Positions 25,438-35,168 of a DNA stretch of 64,000 nucleotides are shown here, one piece after another (within the stretch, counting starts at the first letter, position 1; each line of letters starts with the position of its first letter). Position numbers and translations under genes: made by a program. The notes beneath the pieces were generated by a model that was given only the letters and a program-made list of their open reading frames with translations, ran no database searches and was not told the origin of the DNA. The stretch lies in NCBI RefSeq assembly GCF_030433435.1, contig NZ_JANRHH010000012.1, positions 19,474-83,473 of the forward strand, written 5' to 3'. This DNA comes from Polycladomyces subterraneus. Its GTDB lineage: Bacteria; Bacillota; Bacilli; Thermoactinomycetales; JIR-001.

Positions 25438-25989
25438 TTAGTAAATGTAGTTGATGCCCTTGATGTCATCCGACTGTGGCATCTTGATCCCGGTTTCCCT
25501 GGCATTCATGATGGCGTAATTGTTCGTGTGATGGAGTCCGAGAGCATGGCCCAGTTCATGTCCACCTGTGTTTCGCGCTCCACTGAACGTATGGGTTTTG
25601 GAATACCACCGATTGATTTTGGAGGCCCAGGCCTTGATGGAACCGGTAGAGGTGTTTCCGGAAAGGTTGGTGGTACCGTACGTGCCGTCGGCTAGGTTGT
25701 AAGTGTCCAACGCCCCTGGGGCAGTCGACCCTCCCCGGATAAATTTCCGTTGCCCCTGGGCATTGTTCCAATCGGCAATTGCCTGCCGAAATCCTTCATA
25801 ATAGGTTGTCCCACTGTTGATGTTGCCGCCCCAGCGGTAATAAACATAATAGTTGGGCTGATGCCAGATCGGTCCCGAACTTCCGACGACATACCAGGGG
25901 GAAAATGCCGAAGCGTATGGTGCCTTCAGGAGACCGAAGGCGATCAAAACCCCGATGATTCCCGCGCTTATCCGTCTAAGATGATTCAT
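25438..25989 (-). CDS. Secreted matrixin-like metalloprotease
   Basis: A 183-residue protein with a signal peptide (MNHLRRISAGIIGVLIAF, cleavage near ASAF) and the metzincin zinc site HELGHALGLHH near the C-terminus, followed by YAIMN, the Met-turn. There is no prodomain or extra domain. These features fit a minimal M10A-like (matrixin) enzyme acting outside the cell. The ATG at 25989 follows GGAGGCC. It is the first gene of a pair with the membrane-anchored protein; together they may process or sense an extracellular target. Confidence 0.8.
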   Translation of the reverse strand: MNHLRRISAGIIGVLIAFGLLKAPYASAFSPWYVVGSSGPIWHQPNYYVYYRWGGNINSGTTYYEGFRQAIADWNNAQGQRKFIRGGSTAPGALDTYNLADGTYGTTNLSGNTSTGSIKAWASKINRWYSKTHTFSGARNTGGHELGHALGLHHTNNYAIMNARETGIKMPQSDDIKGINYIY

Positions 25990-26261
25990 ACGGCAAGGCC
26001 TCCTCCATTCCTCATACTCATATATTTTCCATTTTGAATTAATATTAGCGAATAAATTAATAATTGTAAATATTAAGCAAACAAAATTACCTTTCTTATT
26101 CAACCTGATACATAACAGCTGATCGATTTGGTTTTCTGTTTGTCACTCGGTCGGGTTTTTTGTATACTTTTCATAACCTGTTTTTCTTAGAAAGGATGAA
26201 CCTGCGAAATTTCCGGTTACAATAAAAGACGATGGATTGAGATTGATTGAGGGAGAAGAAG

Positions 26262-26705
26262 ATGAGGACTCATTCACATTCACCGGAGTTGGTCAATAAA
26301 ATCGAGCGTTTGCTACGGGGGATCAGCACCATCGTCAAACAAAAGGGACGTGAAATATTGACACGTTTTCCCATCACCCCTCCGCAATTCACCGCATTGA
26401 TCTATTTAATGGAGGAAGGGGATTTGACGATCGGTGAGCTGAGCCAGAAAATGTGTTTGGCTTGCAGTACCATGACGGATCTGATTGACCGAATGGAGAA
26501 AAGCGGATTCGTGACCCGTATTAGAGACGACCGGGACCGACGGGTGGTCCGTATTCACATGACGGAACGGGGAGAAACCATCATTCGCGACGTGATGCAA
26601 GCTCGCCAGGAGTATCTGGCTGATAAATTGGGGCACTTTTCCCCTGAGGAGATCAAAGCCATCGGCCAGCATCTGGAGTTGTTGTACGAGCGGATGAAAG
26701 ATTAG
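26262..26705 (+). CDS. MarR-family transcriptional regulator (YsmB-like)
   Basis: A 147-residue winged-helix regulator. FPITPPQFTALIYLMEEGDLTIGELSQKMCL, TMTDLIDRMEKSGFV and RDDRDRRVVRIHMTERG are the MarR fold in order. The position between gerE and racE equals ysmB in B. subtilis, so conserved synteny resumes here. The start is the ATG at 26262 after GAGGGAGA. Two cysteines are absent except for one in KMCLAC; a redox role is not evident. Targets unknown. Confidence 0.9.
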   Translation: MRTHSHSPELVNKIERLLRGISTIVKQKGREILTRFPITPPQFTALIYLMEEGDLTIGELSQKMCLACSTMTDLIDRMEKSGFVTRIRDDRDRRVVRIHMTERGETIIRDVMQARQEYLADKLGHFSPEEIKAIGQHLELLYERMKD

Positions 26706-26859
26706 GTGCTTCCGAATATAAAAGATGGAACAACCACACTCTAGTATAAGCATCGAAGGATCGACCGACATAAGATATATCAATCGGTCAAGCAGAGAGA
26801 GCTGTAACCACGGTAAAACGGCAAGTTAAGAGAAAAAGTGGAGGAATGAGCTGACAACC

Positions 26860-27711
26860 ATGGACCAATTGACATCCAGCAATCGCGCTATCGGCATTTT
26901 GGATTCCGGCGTTGGCGGATTGACTGTGGTCAAGGAAGTCTTCCGCCAATTGCCACGGGAAACGGTCTTATATTTTGGTGACACGCGTCGGTGTCCGTAT
27001 GGACCGCGCTCGACGGAAGAAGTGCGGCAATTCACGTTGGAGATCGTGCGTTTTTTGATGCGCTTCCCGTTGAAAGCTTTGGTTATTGCCTGCAATACGG
27101 CGACAGCAGCCGCGTTGGAGTTGATCAGGGAGCAAGTGGATATCCCCGTGCTCGGCGTCATCGAACCGGGGGCACGTGCGGCCATCAAGGCCTCGAAAAA
27201 CGGACGGATCGGCGTGATCGGCACGCAGGGAACGATTCAAAGTGCCGCATATGAGAAGACGCTCAAGCGGATTCATCCTGATTTGTTTGTCGTCAGTCAT
27301 GCTTGCCCAGCTTTGGTGCCGCTGGTGGAAAGCGGTGTGGGTCCGACGGAGCAGGCGTATCGGGTTGTGGAAACGTCGCTGGCGCCCATGAAAGGGCAGG
27401 ATGTGGACTCATTGATATTGGGTTGTACGCATTATCCGTTGATTGCTGATTTAATCGGGAAAGTGATGGGCGAACAGGTGACCCTGATCAGTTCAGCCGA
27501 AGAGACTGCCCGCGAATTGAGTGTGGTCCTCAATCACAAACGACTGCTGGCGGATAGGGAACAGCCCGCCGGTCAGGTCTCACATCAGTTTTTCACCAGT
27601 GGGGAACCGGAAGGGTTCCGCCAGATCGCCGAACGCTGGTTGGGCATGCCCATCAAAGTGGAACAAGCCGAGCTGGAACCGGTTGTCACTACTAGTGTAT
27701 CCGGAGTTTAA
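26860..27711 (+). CDS. murI: Glutamate racemase
   Basis: A 283-residue enzyme that makes D-glutamate for peptidoglycan. The two catalytic cysteines lie in VIACNTATAAAL and LGCTHYPLI, with the N-terminal GILDSGVGGLTVV and YFGDTRRCPYGPRS segments typical of MurI/RacE. It occupies the racE position in the conserved block. The ATG at 26860 was kept although the nearest GGAGG is about 15 bases upstream; no better in-frame start is visible. Confidence 0.95.
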   Translation: MDQLTSSNRAIGILDSGVGGLTVVKEVFRQLPRETVLYFGDTRRCPYGPRSTEEVRQFTLEIVRFLMRFPLKALVIACNTATAAALELIREQVDIPVLGVIEPGARAAIKASKNGRIGVIGTQGTIQSAAYEKTLKRIHPDLFVVSHACPALVPLVESGVGPTEQAYRVVETSLAPMKGQDVDSLILGCTHYPLIADLIGKVMGEQVTLISSAEETARELSVVLNHKRLLADREQPAGQVSHQFFTSGEPEGFRQIAERWLGMPIKVEQAELEPVVTTSVSGV

Positions 27712-27792
27712 TACAGTTTTGACATTCGCGGTGATAAGTTCCCTCCAGGGCTCGTATACATGTAATGGAACTTTGTCCAAGGAGGGAATGAG

Positions 27793-28836
27793 ATGCGAAG
27801 AAGAACCGCTTATGTCGGCATGGTGTTGCTCCTCATCTCGTTATTGCTGTCCGGTTGCTTGTACGGTCCTAATGAGAAAACCTCGCGTGTCATTGATCCG
27901 CCGCCGGCAGATCTGCAACCGAAAGAACAGGGAATGGCGGGGGGCACGGCCAAAGCGGTTTCGGCCAAAAAGCAGGGCGGAGTGGAGTTGTATCTGTTAA
28001 CCGATTTGGGGTATGTGGTTCCCTACACATTGTCCATTCCAAAGGAGAAGGGTATTGCCAAGGAGGCACTCAGCTACTTGGTGAAGGACGGTCCGGAAAA
28101 AGGGGTGTTGCCCAAAGGATTCAGCGGGATCCTGCCGAAAGGAACCCAAGTAAAGGGGGTCAACATCCAGGATGGTACGGCCACAGTCGACTTCTCTAAG
28201 GAGTTCTTGTCGTATGATCCCAAGATGGAAAATCAGATTTTGAGCGCGGTGACCTGGACCTTGACGGGGTTTGATTCCGTCAAACGGGTGAACATCTGGG
28301 TAAACGGACATCCGCTGGAAACGATGCCCAAAGGTAAAACCCCGGCACAGGGACTGACGCGGGCACAGGGGATCAACGTGGAAATGGCCGAAGGCGTCAA
28401 TGTCAGCCAAAGCATGCCGGTTACGCTATACTTCCTTGGTCAGACGCCAGACAATATGGTGTATTATGTGCCGGTGACACGCATGATTAACAGGACGAAT
28501 AATGTGGCCCAAGCAACATTGGCCGAATTGGTGAAAGGACCGCAAAACGGGTCCCGACTCAGCAGTGCACTGGCCGAAACGACGCAAGTCCACGCCGCAA
28601 CCGTGAAAGGGGATACGGTGATGGCCGATTTCAGCAAGGAATTGCTGCAGTACAGTGACCAAAAGTCGGCTTCCAAAGACGCCATTCAGACCATTGTCCT
28701 CTCTTTGACGGAAAACACCGGCGCTAAAAAGGTGAAAATCACCGTCGACGGGAAGGCGGGCGGCACGATAGAAACCGGTCAATCATTGGAGAAACCGGTG
28801 ATGCGTCCCGAAATCGTCAACCCCGGTAAATTTTGA
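27793..28836 (+). CDS. gerM: Spore germination lipoprotein GerM
   Basis: A 347-residue lipoprotein (signal ending LLSGCLYGP) with two GerMN domains, one around residues 70-190 ([28 protein letters not shown]) and one around 205-320 ([22 protein letters not shown]). In B. subtilis GerM takes part in sporulation and germination and in assembling the SpoIIQ-IIIAH complex. AAGGAGGG lies just ahead of the ATG. It follows racE as in B. subtilis. Confidence 0.93.
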   Translation: MRRRTAYVGMVLLLISLLLSGCLYGPNEKTSRVIDPPPADLQPKEQGMAGGTAKAVSAKKQGGVELYLLTDLGYVVPYTLSIPKEKGIAKEALSYLVKDGPEKGVLPKGFSGILPKGTQVKGVNIQDGTATVDFSKEFLSYDPKMENQILSAVTWTLTGFDSVKRVNIWVNGHPLETMPKGKTPAQGLTRAQGINVEMAEGVNVSQSMPVTLYFLGQTPDNMVYYVPVTRMINRTNNVAQATLAELVKGPQNGSRLSSALAETTQVHAATVKGDTVMADFSKELLQYSDQKSASKDAIQTIVLSLTENTGAKKVKITVDGKAGGTIETGQSLEKPVMRPEIVNPGKF

Positions 28837-28855
28837 TCCTTACGGTGATCTGGAC

Positions 28856-28882
28856 AAGAGGTGGAAGACTGCCTCTTTTTCT
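28856..28882 (+). terminator. Terminator after gerM
   Basis: AAGAGG / CCTCTT stem followed by TTTCTTTTG, 20 bases after the gerM stop. Confidence 0.65.
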
Positions 28883-28964
28883 TTTGCAATTTCATTTCGG
28901 ACTTTCGGAGGAACCAATCGGTTATGCTATAATGGATGAGGATTTGAAGATGGAGGGGAAGCGA

Positions 28965-29726
28965 TTGCGAGTAGACGGACGAGCGTTTAATGAGATGCGA
29001 AAAGTGGAGATGGTGCTGGATTACATAAAAACGGCCGAGGGCTCCGTCTACATTAGTGTCGGTGACACGCGCGTTATTTGTACCGCAACGGTGGAAGACA
29101 AGGTGCCCCCCTTTATGCGCGGAACGGGGAAAGGTTGGGTGACGGCGGAATATGCCATGTTGCCGAGAGCCACGCAGACGCGCACCATTCGGGAATCCAG
29201 CAAAGGAAAAGTGGGCGGACGCACGATGGAAATCCAACGTTTGATCGGTCGTGCGCTTCGCTCAGTGGTGGATTTGGAACAATTGGGTGAGCGGACGCTC
29301 TGGATGGACTGCGATGTGATCCAGGCGGACGGCGGAACCCGTACCGCCTCCATCACGGGTGCCTTTGTGGCCATGGTGGATGCTTTGTACAAAATGGTGA
29401 AGGCGGGAACGCTTCCCCGTTTGCCGGTGAAGGATTTTCTGGCCGCCACCAGTGTGGGGATCGTGGATGCACAACCTTGTCTGGACTTGTGTTACGAAGA
29501 GGATTCATCGGCACATGTAGACATGAATGTGGTGATGACTGGTTCGGGTAAATATGTCGAAGTGCAAGGGACGGGCGAGGAAGCCCCGTTCACCCCTGAA
29601 GAATTGCACAGCCTGTTGGATTTGGCCAAGCTGGGGACGCAACAGCTGATTGCCTATCAGCGTGAAGTGCTGGGAGAAGCGGCTGCGCTGATCGGAGGGA
29701 ACGCTGTTGAAAACGCAACGGAATAG
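28965..29726 (+). CDS. rph: Ribonuclease PH
   Basis: A 253-residue phosphorolytic exoribonuclease that trims tRNA 3' ends. Segments [40 protein letters not shown] and [18 protein letters not shown] are typical. The best start is the TTG at 28965 with GGAGGGG 6 bases ahead; it gives [12 protein letters not shown], aligned with the B. subtilis N-terminus. Longer starts at 28932 and 28950 overlap a TATAAT box (28927-28932). It overlaps the next gene by 20 bases. Confidence 0.95.
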   Translation: MRVDGRAFNEMRKVEMVLDYIKTAEGSVYISVGDTRVICTATVEDKVPPFMRGTGKGWVTAEYAMLPRATQTRTIRESSKGKVGGRTMEIQRLIGRALRSVVDLEQLGERTLWMDCDVIQADGGTRTASITGAFVAMVDALYKMVKAGTLPRLPVKDFLAATSVGIVDAQPCLDLCYEEDSSAHVDMNVVMTGSGKYVEVQGTGEEAPFTPEELHSLLDLAKLGTQQLIAYQREVLGEAAALIGGNAVENATE

Positions 29727-30339
29727 GGAGTGGCGGTGGTCGGAAGTGGTATTGGCCACCCGCAACAGACACAAAACGGAAGAATTTGACGCCGTTTTGC
29801 GGCGAGAGCTGGGGCTGCCGGTGGTGGATCTCACACAAGTGGCAGGCATTCCCGACGTGGTAGAAGACGGCGACACATTTGAGGCCAATGCGATCAAAAA
29901 GGCGGAAACGGCGATGCGCGCACTGGATCGTCCTGTGATTGCCGATGATTCCGGATTGGTGGTACCGGCGCTGAATGGTGCTCCTGGCGTCTATTCAGCC
30001 CGGTATGCCGGTTCCAATGCCACCGACGAGGATAACAACCGCAAGCTGTTAGCGGAACTGAACCGCAAGCCCGAAAAAAACCGCGATGCGATGTTTGTTT
30101 GCGTAATTGCGTTGGCTGTGCCGGGTGAAGAGACGCGAGTGGTTCGCGGAGAGTGTCACGGTCGCATTGTGGATCAGCCGCGTGGAGAATACGGATTTGG
30201 TTATGATCCGCTGTTCTTCGTACCGGAAGAAGGGAAAACAATGGCGGAACTGTCTCCCGAACGAAAAAACGAGATCAGTCACCGGGCACGAGCAATCGAA
30301 AAATTGTTGGAGCTGTTCCGTTCTCAGTTCGCGTGGTAA
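29707..30339 (+). CDS. rdgB: XTP/dITP pyrophosphatase (RdgB/YsnA)
   Basis: A 210-residue house-cleaning nucleotidase of the Ham1 family that hydrolyses deaminated purine triphosphates. [39 protein letters not shown] and [20 protein letters not shown] are family signatures. The TTG at 29707 lies 7 bases after GGAGGG within rph, so translation is coupled; this adds a short basic N-terminal extension relative to B. subtilis. Confidence 0.93.
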   Translation: MKTQRNREWRWSEVVLATRNRHKTEEFDAVLRRELGLPVVDLTQVAGIPDVVEDGDTFEANAIKKAETAMRALDRPVIADDSGLVVPALNGAPGVYSARYAGSNATDEDNNRKLLAELNRKPEKNRDAMFVCVIALAVPGEETRVVRGECHGRIVDQPRGEYGFGYDPLFFVPEEGKTMAELSPERKNEISHRARAIEKLLELFRSQFAW

Positions 30340-30647
30340 AGAGAGAGCGGACTCGGCCATTCCAGGGTGTATCTGGTCATTCCATAGCACGACTGAGCAT
30401 CGAATAAAGCGCAGGAGTATGATCGCGGGCATTCTTCCAAGCGAAGCGGCTTTGCCCGCGTCCTGTGCGCCCGGTTCGGAACGGCCTTAGTAAACTTCTT
30501 TGCAGGTCGCGGGTAGAGTAAGCCAGTAAACCGATGCGATATGGATCAGCGAATCGTCTGGAATCAGAGCAAATGCCGGATGAGCTGCATCAGCCCCGGA
30601 TTTCCCCATCTCCATCCTGATAAACACCAGAATGGGAGGGGTCAGCG
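30340..30647. repeat. Intergenic copy of the MITE-like repeat (left end and hairpin)
   Basis: No gene. 30364-30383 differs in only one of 20 bases from the left end of the element at 57355-57374. A CGCGGGC / GCCCGCG hairpin (30424-30430 with 30454-30460) enclosing AAGCGAAGCG matches the hairpin at 57436-57474. The right inverted repeat is not recognisable. The copy is therefore decayed. Confidence 0.5.
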
Positions 30648-31151
30648 ATACGTGTTCTCATTGTGAGCGATTCCCATGGAAAAGCGAATTTGCTGAAAAA
30701 AATCGTACAAAAGGTGAAGGCGGATCATGTGATTCACTGTGGCGACTTTTGCACCTCCGTCGATCAGTTGCCGAATGTGTCCATGACGGTGGTACAGGGA
30801 AACTGCGATTGGGAAGATGTCCCCAAGGAATCGGTGTGGAAAGCTGGTGGGCTTCGCTTTTATGTGACACACGGCCATCGGTATCAGGTAAAAACATCGC
30901 TGTTGCCCATTCGTTATCGAGCGGAGGAAGTAGATGCCCACGTCGCCTGTTTCGGTCACTCGCACTTTCCCGTATGTGAGCAGGCAAACGGCCGGTTGTT
31001 CATCAATCCGGGCAGTATTGCCTATCCGAGGGGATTTCGTGTTCCTTCCTATGTCGTCCTTGAGACAGATGGTACGGGGACGGTCCATGTCACTTATTAT
31101 ACGACCAACGGGGAGATCATCAAGGAGCGCGGCGGATCGTTCGTCTTATAA
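30648..31151 (+). CDS. YfcE/MJ0936-type metallophosphoesterase (YsnB)
   Basis: A protein of about 167 residues with VSDSHGK, HCGDFC, VVQGNCDWE, VTHGHRYQV and GHSHFP, the metal-binding blocks of the calcineurin-like phosphoesterase family. The gene occupies the ysnB position. Homologous N-termini (M-VLI-SDSHG) align with IRVLIVSDSHG, whose first codon is ATA at 30648, 6 bases after a strong GGGAGGGG. The first regular start is GTG at 30663, 21 bases from that site. ATA is therefore the likely start, or a mutated ATG. Confidence 0.88.
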   Translation: MRVLIVSDSHGKANLLKKIVQKVKADHVIHCGDFCTSVDQLPNVSMTVVQGNCDWEDVPKESVWKAGGLRFYVTHGHRYQVKTSLLPIRYRAEEVDAHVACFGHSHFPVCEQANGRLFINPGSIAYPRGFRVPSYVVLETDGTGTVHVTYYTTNGEIIKERGGSFVL

Positions 31152-31219
31152 AGAACGAGCGGGAAAACACCAGCCTTTCAGGGTGAGGAAGATAGCGAGT
31201 GAACCTTGGTCGATCACCC

Positions 31220-31330
31220 AGGCTTGGACGAAACCATCGTGGATGGATGTGGGTTGCCACGCCAGATGAAGCGAGAAAGTCCGCGCCGACCAAAGGGAGT
31301 GACTCTGGTGTTTTAGCCGTGGAGCAAGTC
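31220..31330 (+). mobile_element. Fossil of tnpB 3' end / right end (copy B)
   Basis: In one frame the sequence reads TLVDHPGLDETIVDGCGLP, which fits the region after the last zinc-finger part of IS1341-type TnpB. One base has been lost against copy A (13214-13327), where the same stretch reads VDGCGSATPDEAR. The right-end hairpin ACCAAAGG is degraded here. Both copies lie in intergenic gaps next to core genes. Similarity begins at AGGCTTGG and ends at GCAAGTC. Confidence 0.5.
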
Positions 31331-31396
31331 ACTTTGAATGTATGCCAACCGATGGAGAACGGGGAGACGATATCGCTTCCCCATCAACACTTCACC

Positions 31397-31424
31397 TTGA
31401 CAAGTGTATGGATCGTGGTATAAT
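31397..31424 (+). promoter_or_regulatory. Strong promoter for tRNA-Arg
   Basis: TTGACA (31397-31402), 16 bases, TATAAT (31419-31424). Both hexamers are perfect consensus. It lies about 36 bases before the mature tRNA 5' end. Confidence 0.85.
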
Positions 31425-31459
31425 AAATACGCTGATTTTTCATTTCACCGATGATCTAT

Positions 31460-31536
31460 GTCCCAGTAGCTCAGCTGGATAGAGCATCGGCCTTCTAAGC
31501 CGCTGGTCGGGGGTTCGAATCCCTCCTGGGACGCCA
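31460..31536 (+). tRNA. tRNA-Arg (anticodon TCT)
   Basis: The 77-base gene folds fully. Acceptor GTCCCAG pairs with CTGGGAC. The D arm is GCTC...GAGC. The anticodon loop CTTCTAA gives anticodon TCT, and the T arm is GGGGG-TTCGAAT-CCCTC. CCA is encoded. One mismatch (T-C) closes the anticodon stem. It is flanked by a consensus promoter and a terminator, so it is a single-gene unit between ysnB and tig. Confidence 0.95.
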
Positions 31537-31607
31537 TCCAACTTGTTGGTAAGCGGGTAACAGGAGCCGGCCACTCGGCTCCCGAAGAGTCCCGTTTTCT
31601 ACGTTTC

Positions 31608-31629
31608 AAAACCCCAAGAGGGGTTTTTC
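31608..31629 (+). terminator. Terminator after tRNA-Arg
   Basis: AAACCCC / GGGGTTT stem with AAGA loop followed by TT. Confidence 0.8.
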
Positions 31630-31664
31630 TGTTATGTACGGCTTTTCGAGCCTTGTTGGCCGTG

Positions 31665-31692
31665 TTGCAAACAAAGGTCCATATGTTATAAT
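31665..31692 (+). promoter_or_regulatory. Promoter for tig
   Basis: TTGCAA (31665-31670), 16 bases, TATAAT (31687-31692), about 80 bases before the tig ATG. Confidence 0.6.
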
Positions 31693-31770
31693 GAAGTGGT
31701 TGTAATTACGGTCATTCGGTGGGATGGAATCTCATCTGTGTCAATAGAGTTCGTCAGGAGGGAAGAACCG

Positions 31771-33063
31771 ATGAAGGCAAGCTGGGAAAAAACGGAGAAA
31801 AACCAGGGCGTGCTCACCGTTGAAGTGGACGCCGACAAAGTGAACGAAGCACTGGATCAAGCGTTTAAAAAAGTCGTGAAAAAAGTATCCGTGCCCGGAT
31901 TCCGCAAAGGGAAAGTGCCGCGCCCGATCTTTGAAAAGCGTTTCGGTGTGGAAGCGTTGTATCAAGATGCACTGGATATCCTCCTGCCGGAAGCGTATCA
32001 AGCGGCCGTTGAGGAAACGGGAATCGAGCCGGTGGATCGTCCGGAGATCGATATCGAGCAAATGGAAAAAGGCAAAGAACTGATCTTCAAGGCGACAGTC
32101 ACCGTGAAGCCCGAAGTGAAACTGGGTGAGTACAAAGGGTTGGAAGTACCGGCCAAAGATTTCTCCGTTAAGCCGGAAGATGTGGAAGAAGAACTGAAAA
32201 AGATGCAACAACGGCAAGGCCAGCTGGAAGTTGTTGAAGAGGGTGCGGTGGAAAAAGGCGATCGCGTCATCATTGATTTCGAAGGGTTTATCGACGGTAA
32301 ACCGTTTGAAGGGGGCAACGCGGAACAATACAACCTGGAAGTGGGTTCCGGCCAATTCATCCCGGGCTTTGAAGACCAACTGATTGGCCTGAAACCGGGA
32401 GAAGAAAAAGAAATCAACGTCACTTTCCCGGAAGATTACCATGCTGAGGAGCTGGCCGGTAAAGAAGCCGTCTTCAAAGTAAAACTGCATGAAATCAAAC
32501 GGTTGCGCCTGCCCGAGCTGGATGACGAGTTCGCTCAAGACGTGAGCGAATTTGATACGCTGGAAGAATTGAAAGCGGACATTGAGAATAAACTCAAGGA
32601 AAAGGCCAAAAATGACGAAGAAAATTACCGTCGCAACAAATTGGTGGAACTGGCGGCGGCCAATGCTGAAATCGACCTGCCTCCGGTGATGATTGAACAT
32701 GAAATCGACCACATGTTGCGTCATTTTGATCAGCAACTGCGTTACCAAGGTATGAACCTGGATCTGTACAAACAGTTCACCGGTCAGGATGACGCCGCGC
32801 TGCGCGAGCAGTTCAAGGAAGATGCCGAGAAAAAAGTGCGGGCTAACCTGGTGTTGGAAGCGATCGCGAAAGCGGAAAACGTGGAAGTAACGGATGAAGA
32901 AGTAGAGGAAGAACTGAAAAAACTGGCTGAACAATACAATCGTGAATTGGATGAGATCAAACGCCTCTTTGAACAACAGGGAGGATTGGATCAGATCAAG
33001 GAAGAATTAGTCATTCGAAAAACAATCGACCTACTTGTATCCAACAGCAAAAATGCGGCATAA
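31771..33063 (+). CDS. tig: Trigger factor
   Basis: A 430-residue ribosome-bound chaperone. The N-terminal ribosome-binding domain carries the signature [19 protein letters not shown] (about residues 40-58). The PPIase (FKBP) domain spans about 150-240 ([36 protein letters not shown]), and the C-terminal domain is helical and highly charged. AGGAGGG precedes the ATG at 31771. The frame continues upstream, but only through leader sequence. Confidence 0.96.
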   Translation: MKASWEKTEKNQGVLTVEVDADKVNEALDQAFKKVVKKVSVPGFRKGKVPRPIFEKRFGVEALYQDALDILLPEAYQAAVEETGIEPVDRPEIDIEQMEKGKELIFKATVTVKPEVKLGEYKGLEVPAKDFSVKPEDVEEELKKMQQRQGQLEVVEEGAVEKGDRVIIDFEGFIDGKPFEGGNAEQYNLEVGSGQFIPGFEDQLIGLKPGEEKEINVTFPEDYHAEELAGKEAVFKVKLHEIKRLRLPELDDEFAQDVSEFDTLEELKADIENKLKEKAKNDEENYRRNKLVELAAANAEIDLPPVMIEHEIDHMLRHFDQQLRYQGMNLDLYKQFTGQDDAALREQFKEDAEKKVRANLVLEAIAKAENVEVTDEEVEEELKKLAEQYNRELDEIKRLFEQQGGLDQIKEELVIRKTIDLLVSNSKNAA

Positions 33064-33150
33064 TGAAGATAGAGCAGGTAAAACAAGGCACGTTTCCCAC
33101 ACGTGCCTTGTTTTTAAAACTGCTACTGCTTTTAAAAAGGGGTGGATGGC

Positions 33151-33747
33151 GTGACCTTGATCCCAATGGTCGTCGAGCAAACCAGTCGGGGCGAACGGGC
33201 GTATGATATTTATTCTCGCCTGTTGAAGGACCGGATCATATTCCTCGGCAGCGCGATCGACGACCATGTCGCCAATCTGGTGGTTTCTCAATTGTTGTTT
33301 TTGGATGCGGAAGATCCTGAGAAGGATATCCACCTGTACATAAACTCTCCCGGCGGGTCCATCACCGCAGGGATGGCGATTTACGACACGATGCAGTTCA
33401 TCAAAGCGGATGTGTCGACTATTTGTATCGGCTTGGCTGCCAGCATGGGTTCGTTCCTGCTAGCGGCTGGAGCCAAAGGGAAGCGGTATGCATTGCCCAA
33501 TAGCGAGGTCATGATCCACCAACCTCTCGGCGGCGTGCGCGGCCAGGCAACCGATATCAAAATCCATGCTGATTGGATTTTGCGCACGCGGGAGAAGGTA
33601 AACAAGATCTTGGCGGAGCGTACCGGGCAACCGCTGGAGAAAATCGAGCGCGACACAGATCGCGACTTCTTCATGGGTGCTCAAGAAGCGGTCGAATACG
33701 GCCTGATCGATAAAGTGATCACCCAGCCCAACCATCGAAAGGGGTGA
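33151..33747 (+). CDS. clpP: ATP-dependent Clp protease proteolytic subunit
   Basis: A 198-residue serine protease that forms the double-ring chamber used by ClpX. The catalytic Ser is in [13 protein letters not shown], the His in [11 protein letters not shown] and the Asp in RDTDRDFFM. The GTG at 33151 gives [29 protein letters not shown] sequence as in Bacillus ClpP and has AAGGGGTGG 5 bases upstream; the ATG at 33142 is too close to that site. In B. subtilis clpP is not in this cluster; here it sits between tig and clpX, as in many other bacteria. Confidence 0.96.
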   Translation: MTLIPMVVEQTSRGERAYDIYSRLLKDRIIFLGSAIDDHVANLVVSQLLFLDAEDPEKDIHLYINSPGGSITAGMAIYDTMQFIKADVSTICIGLAASMGSFLLAAGAKGKRYALPNSEVMIHQPLGGVRGQATDIKIHADWILRTREKVNKILAERTGQPLEKIERDTDRDFFMGAQEAVEYGLIDKVITQPNHRKG

Positions 33748-33754
33748 GCAGGGG

Positions 33755-35017
33755 ATGTTCAAATTCAATGAAGAAAAAGGACAGCTCAAATGCTCCTTCT
33801 GCGGCAAATCGCAGGATCAGGTGCGCAAGCTGGTCGCCGGACCAGGAGTGTACATCTGCGACGAGTGCATTGAGCTGTGCAACGAAATCGTTGAGGAAGA
33901 ACTCGGCGGCGAAGAGGAAATTGATCTGAAAAACCTGCCCAAACCGCAAGAGATTCGTGCCATCCTCGACCAGTATGTGATCGGCCAGGATCATGCCAAA
34001 AAGGCACTTTCCGTTGCGGTTTACAATCACTATAAACGGATCAACTCCTCCCACAAATCGGATGATGTGGAGCTCCAAAAAAGCAACATCATCATGTTGG
34101 GGCCCACCGGAAGCGGGAAAACGCTGTTAGCGCAAACACTGGCAAGAATCCTGAACGTTCCTTTCGCGATTGCGGATGCCACCTCTCTGACGGAAGCGGG
34201 ATACGTTGGGGAAGACGTGGAAAACATCCTGCTCAAGCTGATCCAGGCGGCGGATTACGATGTGGAGAAAGCCGAGCGGGGTATCATCTATATCGATGAA
34301 ATCGACAAGGTGGCTCGCAAATCGGAAAACCCGTCGATCACGCGGGATGTTTCCGGTGAAGGGGTACAACAGGCCCTGCTCAAAATCCTGGAGGGAACAG
34401 TGGCCAGCGTTCCGCCGCAAGGCGGCCGGAAACACCCTCATCAGGAGTTCATTCAAATCGATACCAGCAACATTCTGTTCATCTGCGGTGGTGCGTTTGA
34501 CGGCCTGGAGCAGATCATCAAACGTCGGATCGGCAAAAAGGTGATCGGATTCGGTGCCGATAAGCACTCCGTCGATATGAAACCCGGTGAATACCTCAAG
34601 ATGGTTCTGCCGGAAGACCTGCTGAAATTCGGCTTGATTCCCGAATTTGTTGGTCGGTTGCCGGTGATCACCACATTGGAACCGCTGGATGAAGAGGCGT
34701 TGGTACGGATTTTGACTGAACCAAAAAATGCGCTGGTCAAACAGTACCAAAAATTGCTCGAGATGGACAATGTAGAATTGCATTTCGAGCCGGACGCCCT
34801 CCGAGCCATTGCTAAAGAAGCGATCAAACGGAACACCGGCGCCCGGGGACTCAGGGCGATTATCGAGTCTATCATGCTCGATGTCATGTTTGATCTCCCG
34901 TCCCGTGACGATGTGGTCAAATGCGTCGTAACGAAAGAAACGGTGCTCAACAAAGTGGGACCGAAGTTGACGACGCGAGAAGGTCGCGTGATCGAGAAAA
35001 AAGAAGAAAGCGCATGA
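33755..35017 (+). CDS. clpX: ATP-dependent Clp protease ATP-binding subunit ClpX
   Basis: A 420-residue AAA+ unfoldase. The N-terminal zinc-binding domain has CSFCGKSQ and CDECIELC (residues about 11-38). The AAA+ core has Walker A GPTGSGKT, Walker B IIYIDEID, and the pore and sensor regions. It contains the IGF-type ClpP-docking loop (KKVIGFGAD). It lies 7 bases after clpP, so the two subunits are made together. A strong terminator follows. Confidence 0.97.
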   Translation: MFKFNEEKGQLKCSFCGKSQDQVRKLVAGPGVYICDECIELCNEIVEEELGGEEEIDLKNLPKPQEIRAILDQYVIGQDHAKKALSVAVYNHYKRINSSHKSDDVELQKSNIIMLGPTGSGKTLLAQTLARILNVPFAIADATSLTEAGYVGEDVENILLKLIQAADYDVEKAERGIIYIDEIDKVARKSENPSITRDVSGEGVQQALLKILEGTVASVPPQGGRKHPHQEFIQIDTSNILFICGGAFDGLEQIIKRRIGKKVIGFGADKHSVDMKPGEYLKMVLPEDLLKFGLIPEFVGRLPVITTLEPLDEEALVRILTEPKNALVKQYQKLLEMDNVELHFEPDALRAIAKEAIKRNTGARGLRAIIESIMLDVMFDLPSRDDVVKCVVTKETVLNKVGPKLTTREGRVIEKKEESA

Positions 35018-35051
35018 TGTATCAATAAAAACGATATTTCACGGTTTGGTT

Positions 35052-35077
35052 ACACCTGCGGCAGCAGGTGTTTTTAT
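35052..35077 (+). terminator. Terminator after clpX
   Basis: Perfect 8-bp stem ACACCTGC / GCAGGTGT with GGCA loop followed by TTTTATTT. Confidence 0.88.
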
Positions 35078-35168
35078 TTATGATAGAATAAGGTGGAGTT
35101 TGCTTGAGGATTCAAGCATGAAATCAACATTTTTAACAGAAATCAACAGGAAGTGGAGTGTATGCCGC

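Larger units (their letters stand above)
31152..31459. other. Gap with tnpB-tail fossil and tRNA promoter
   Basis: No gene. 31220-31330 is the second copy of the tnpB-tail/right-end fossil. The end of the gap carries the promoter for the tRNA gene (31397-31424). Confidence 0.55.

Noticed and set aside
31741..32976. A 411-codon frame on the minus strand
   Set aside because: It is the antisense shadow of trigger factor; its phenylalanine-rich sequence mirrors the Glu/Lys codons of tig.
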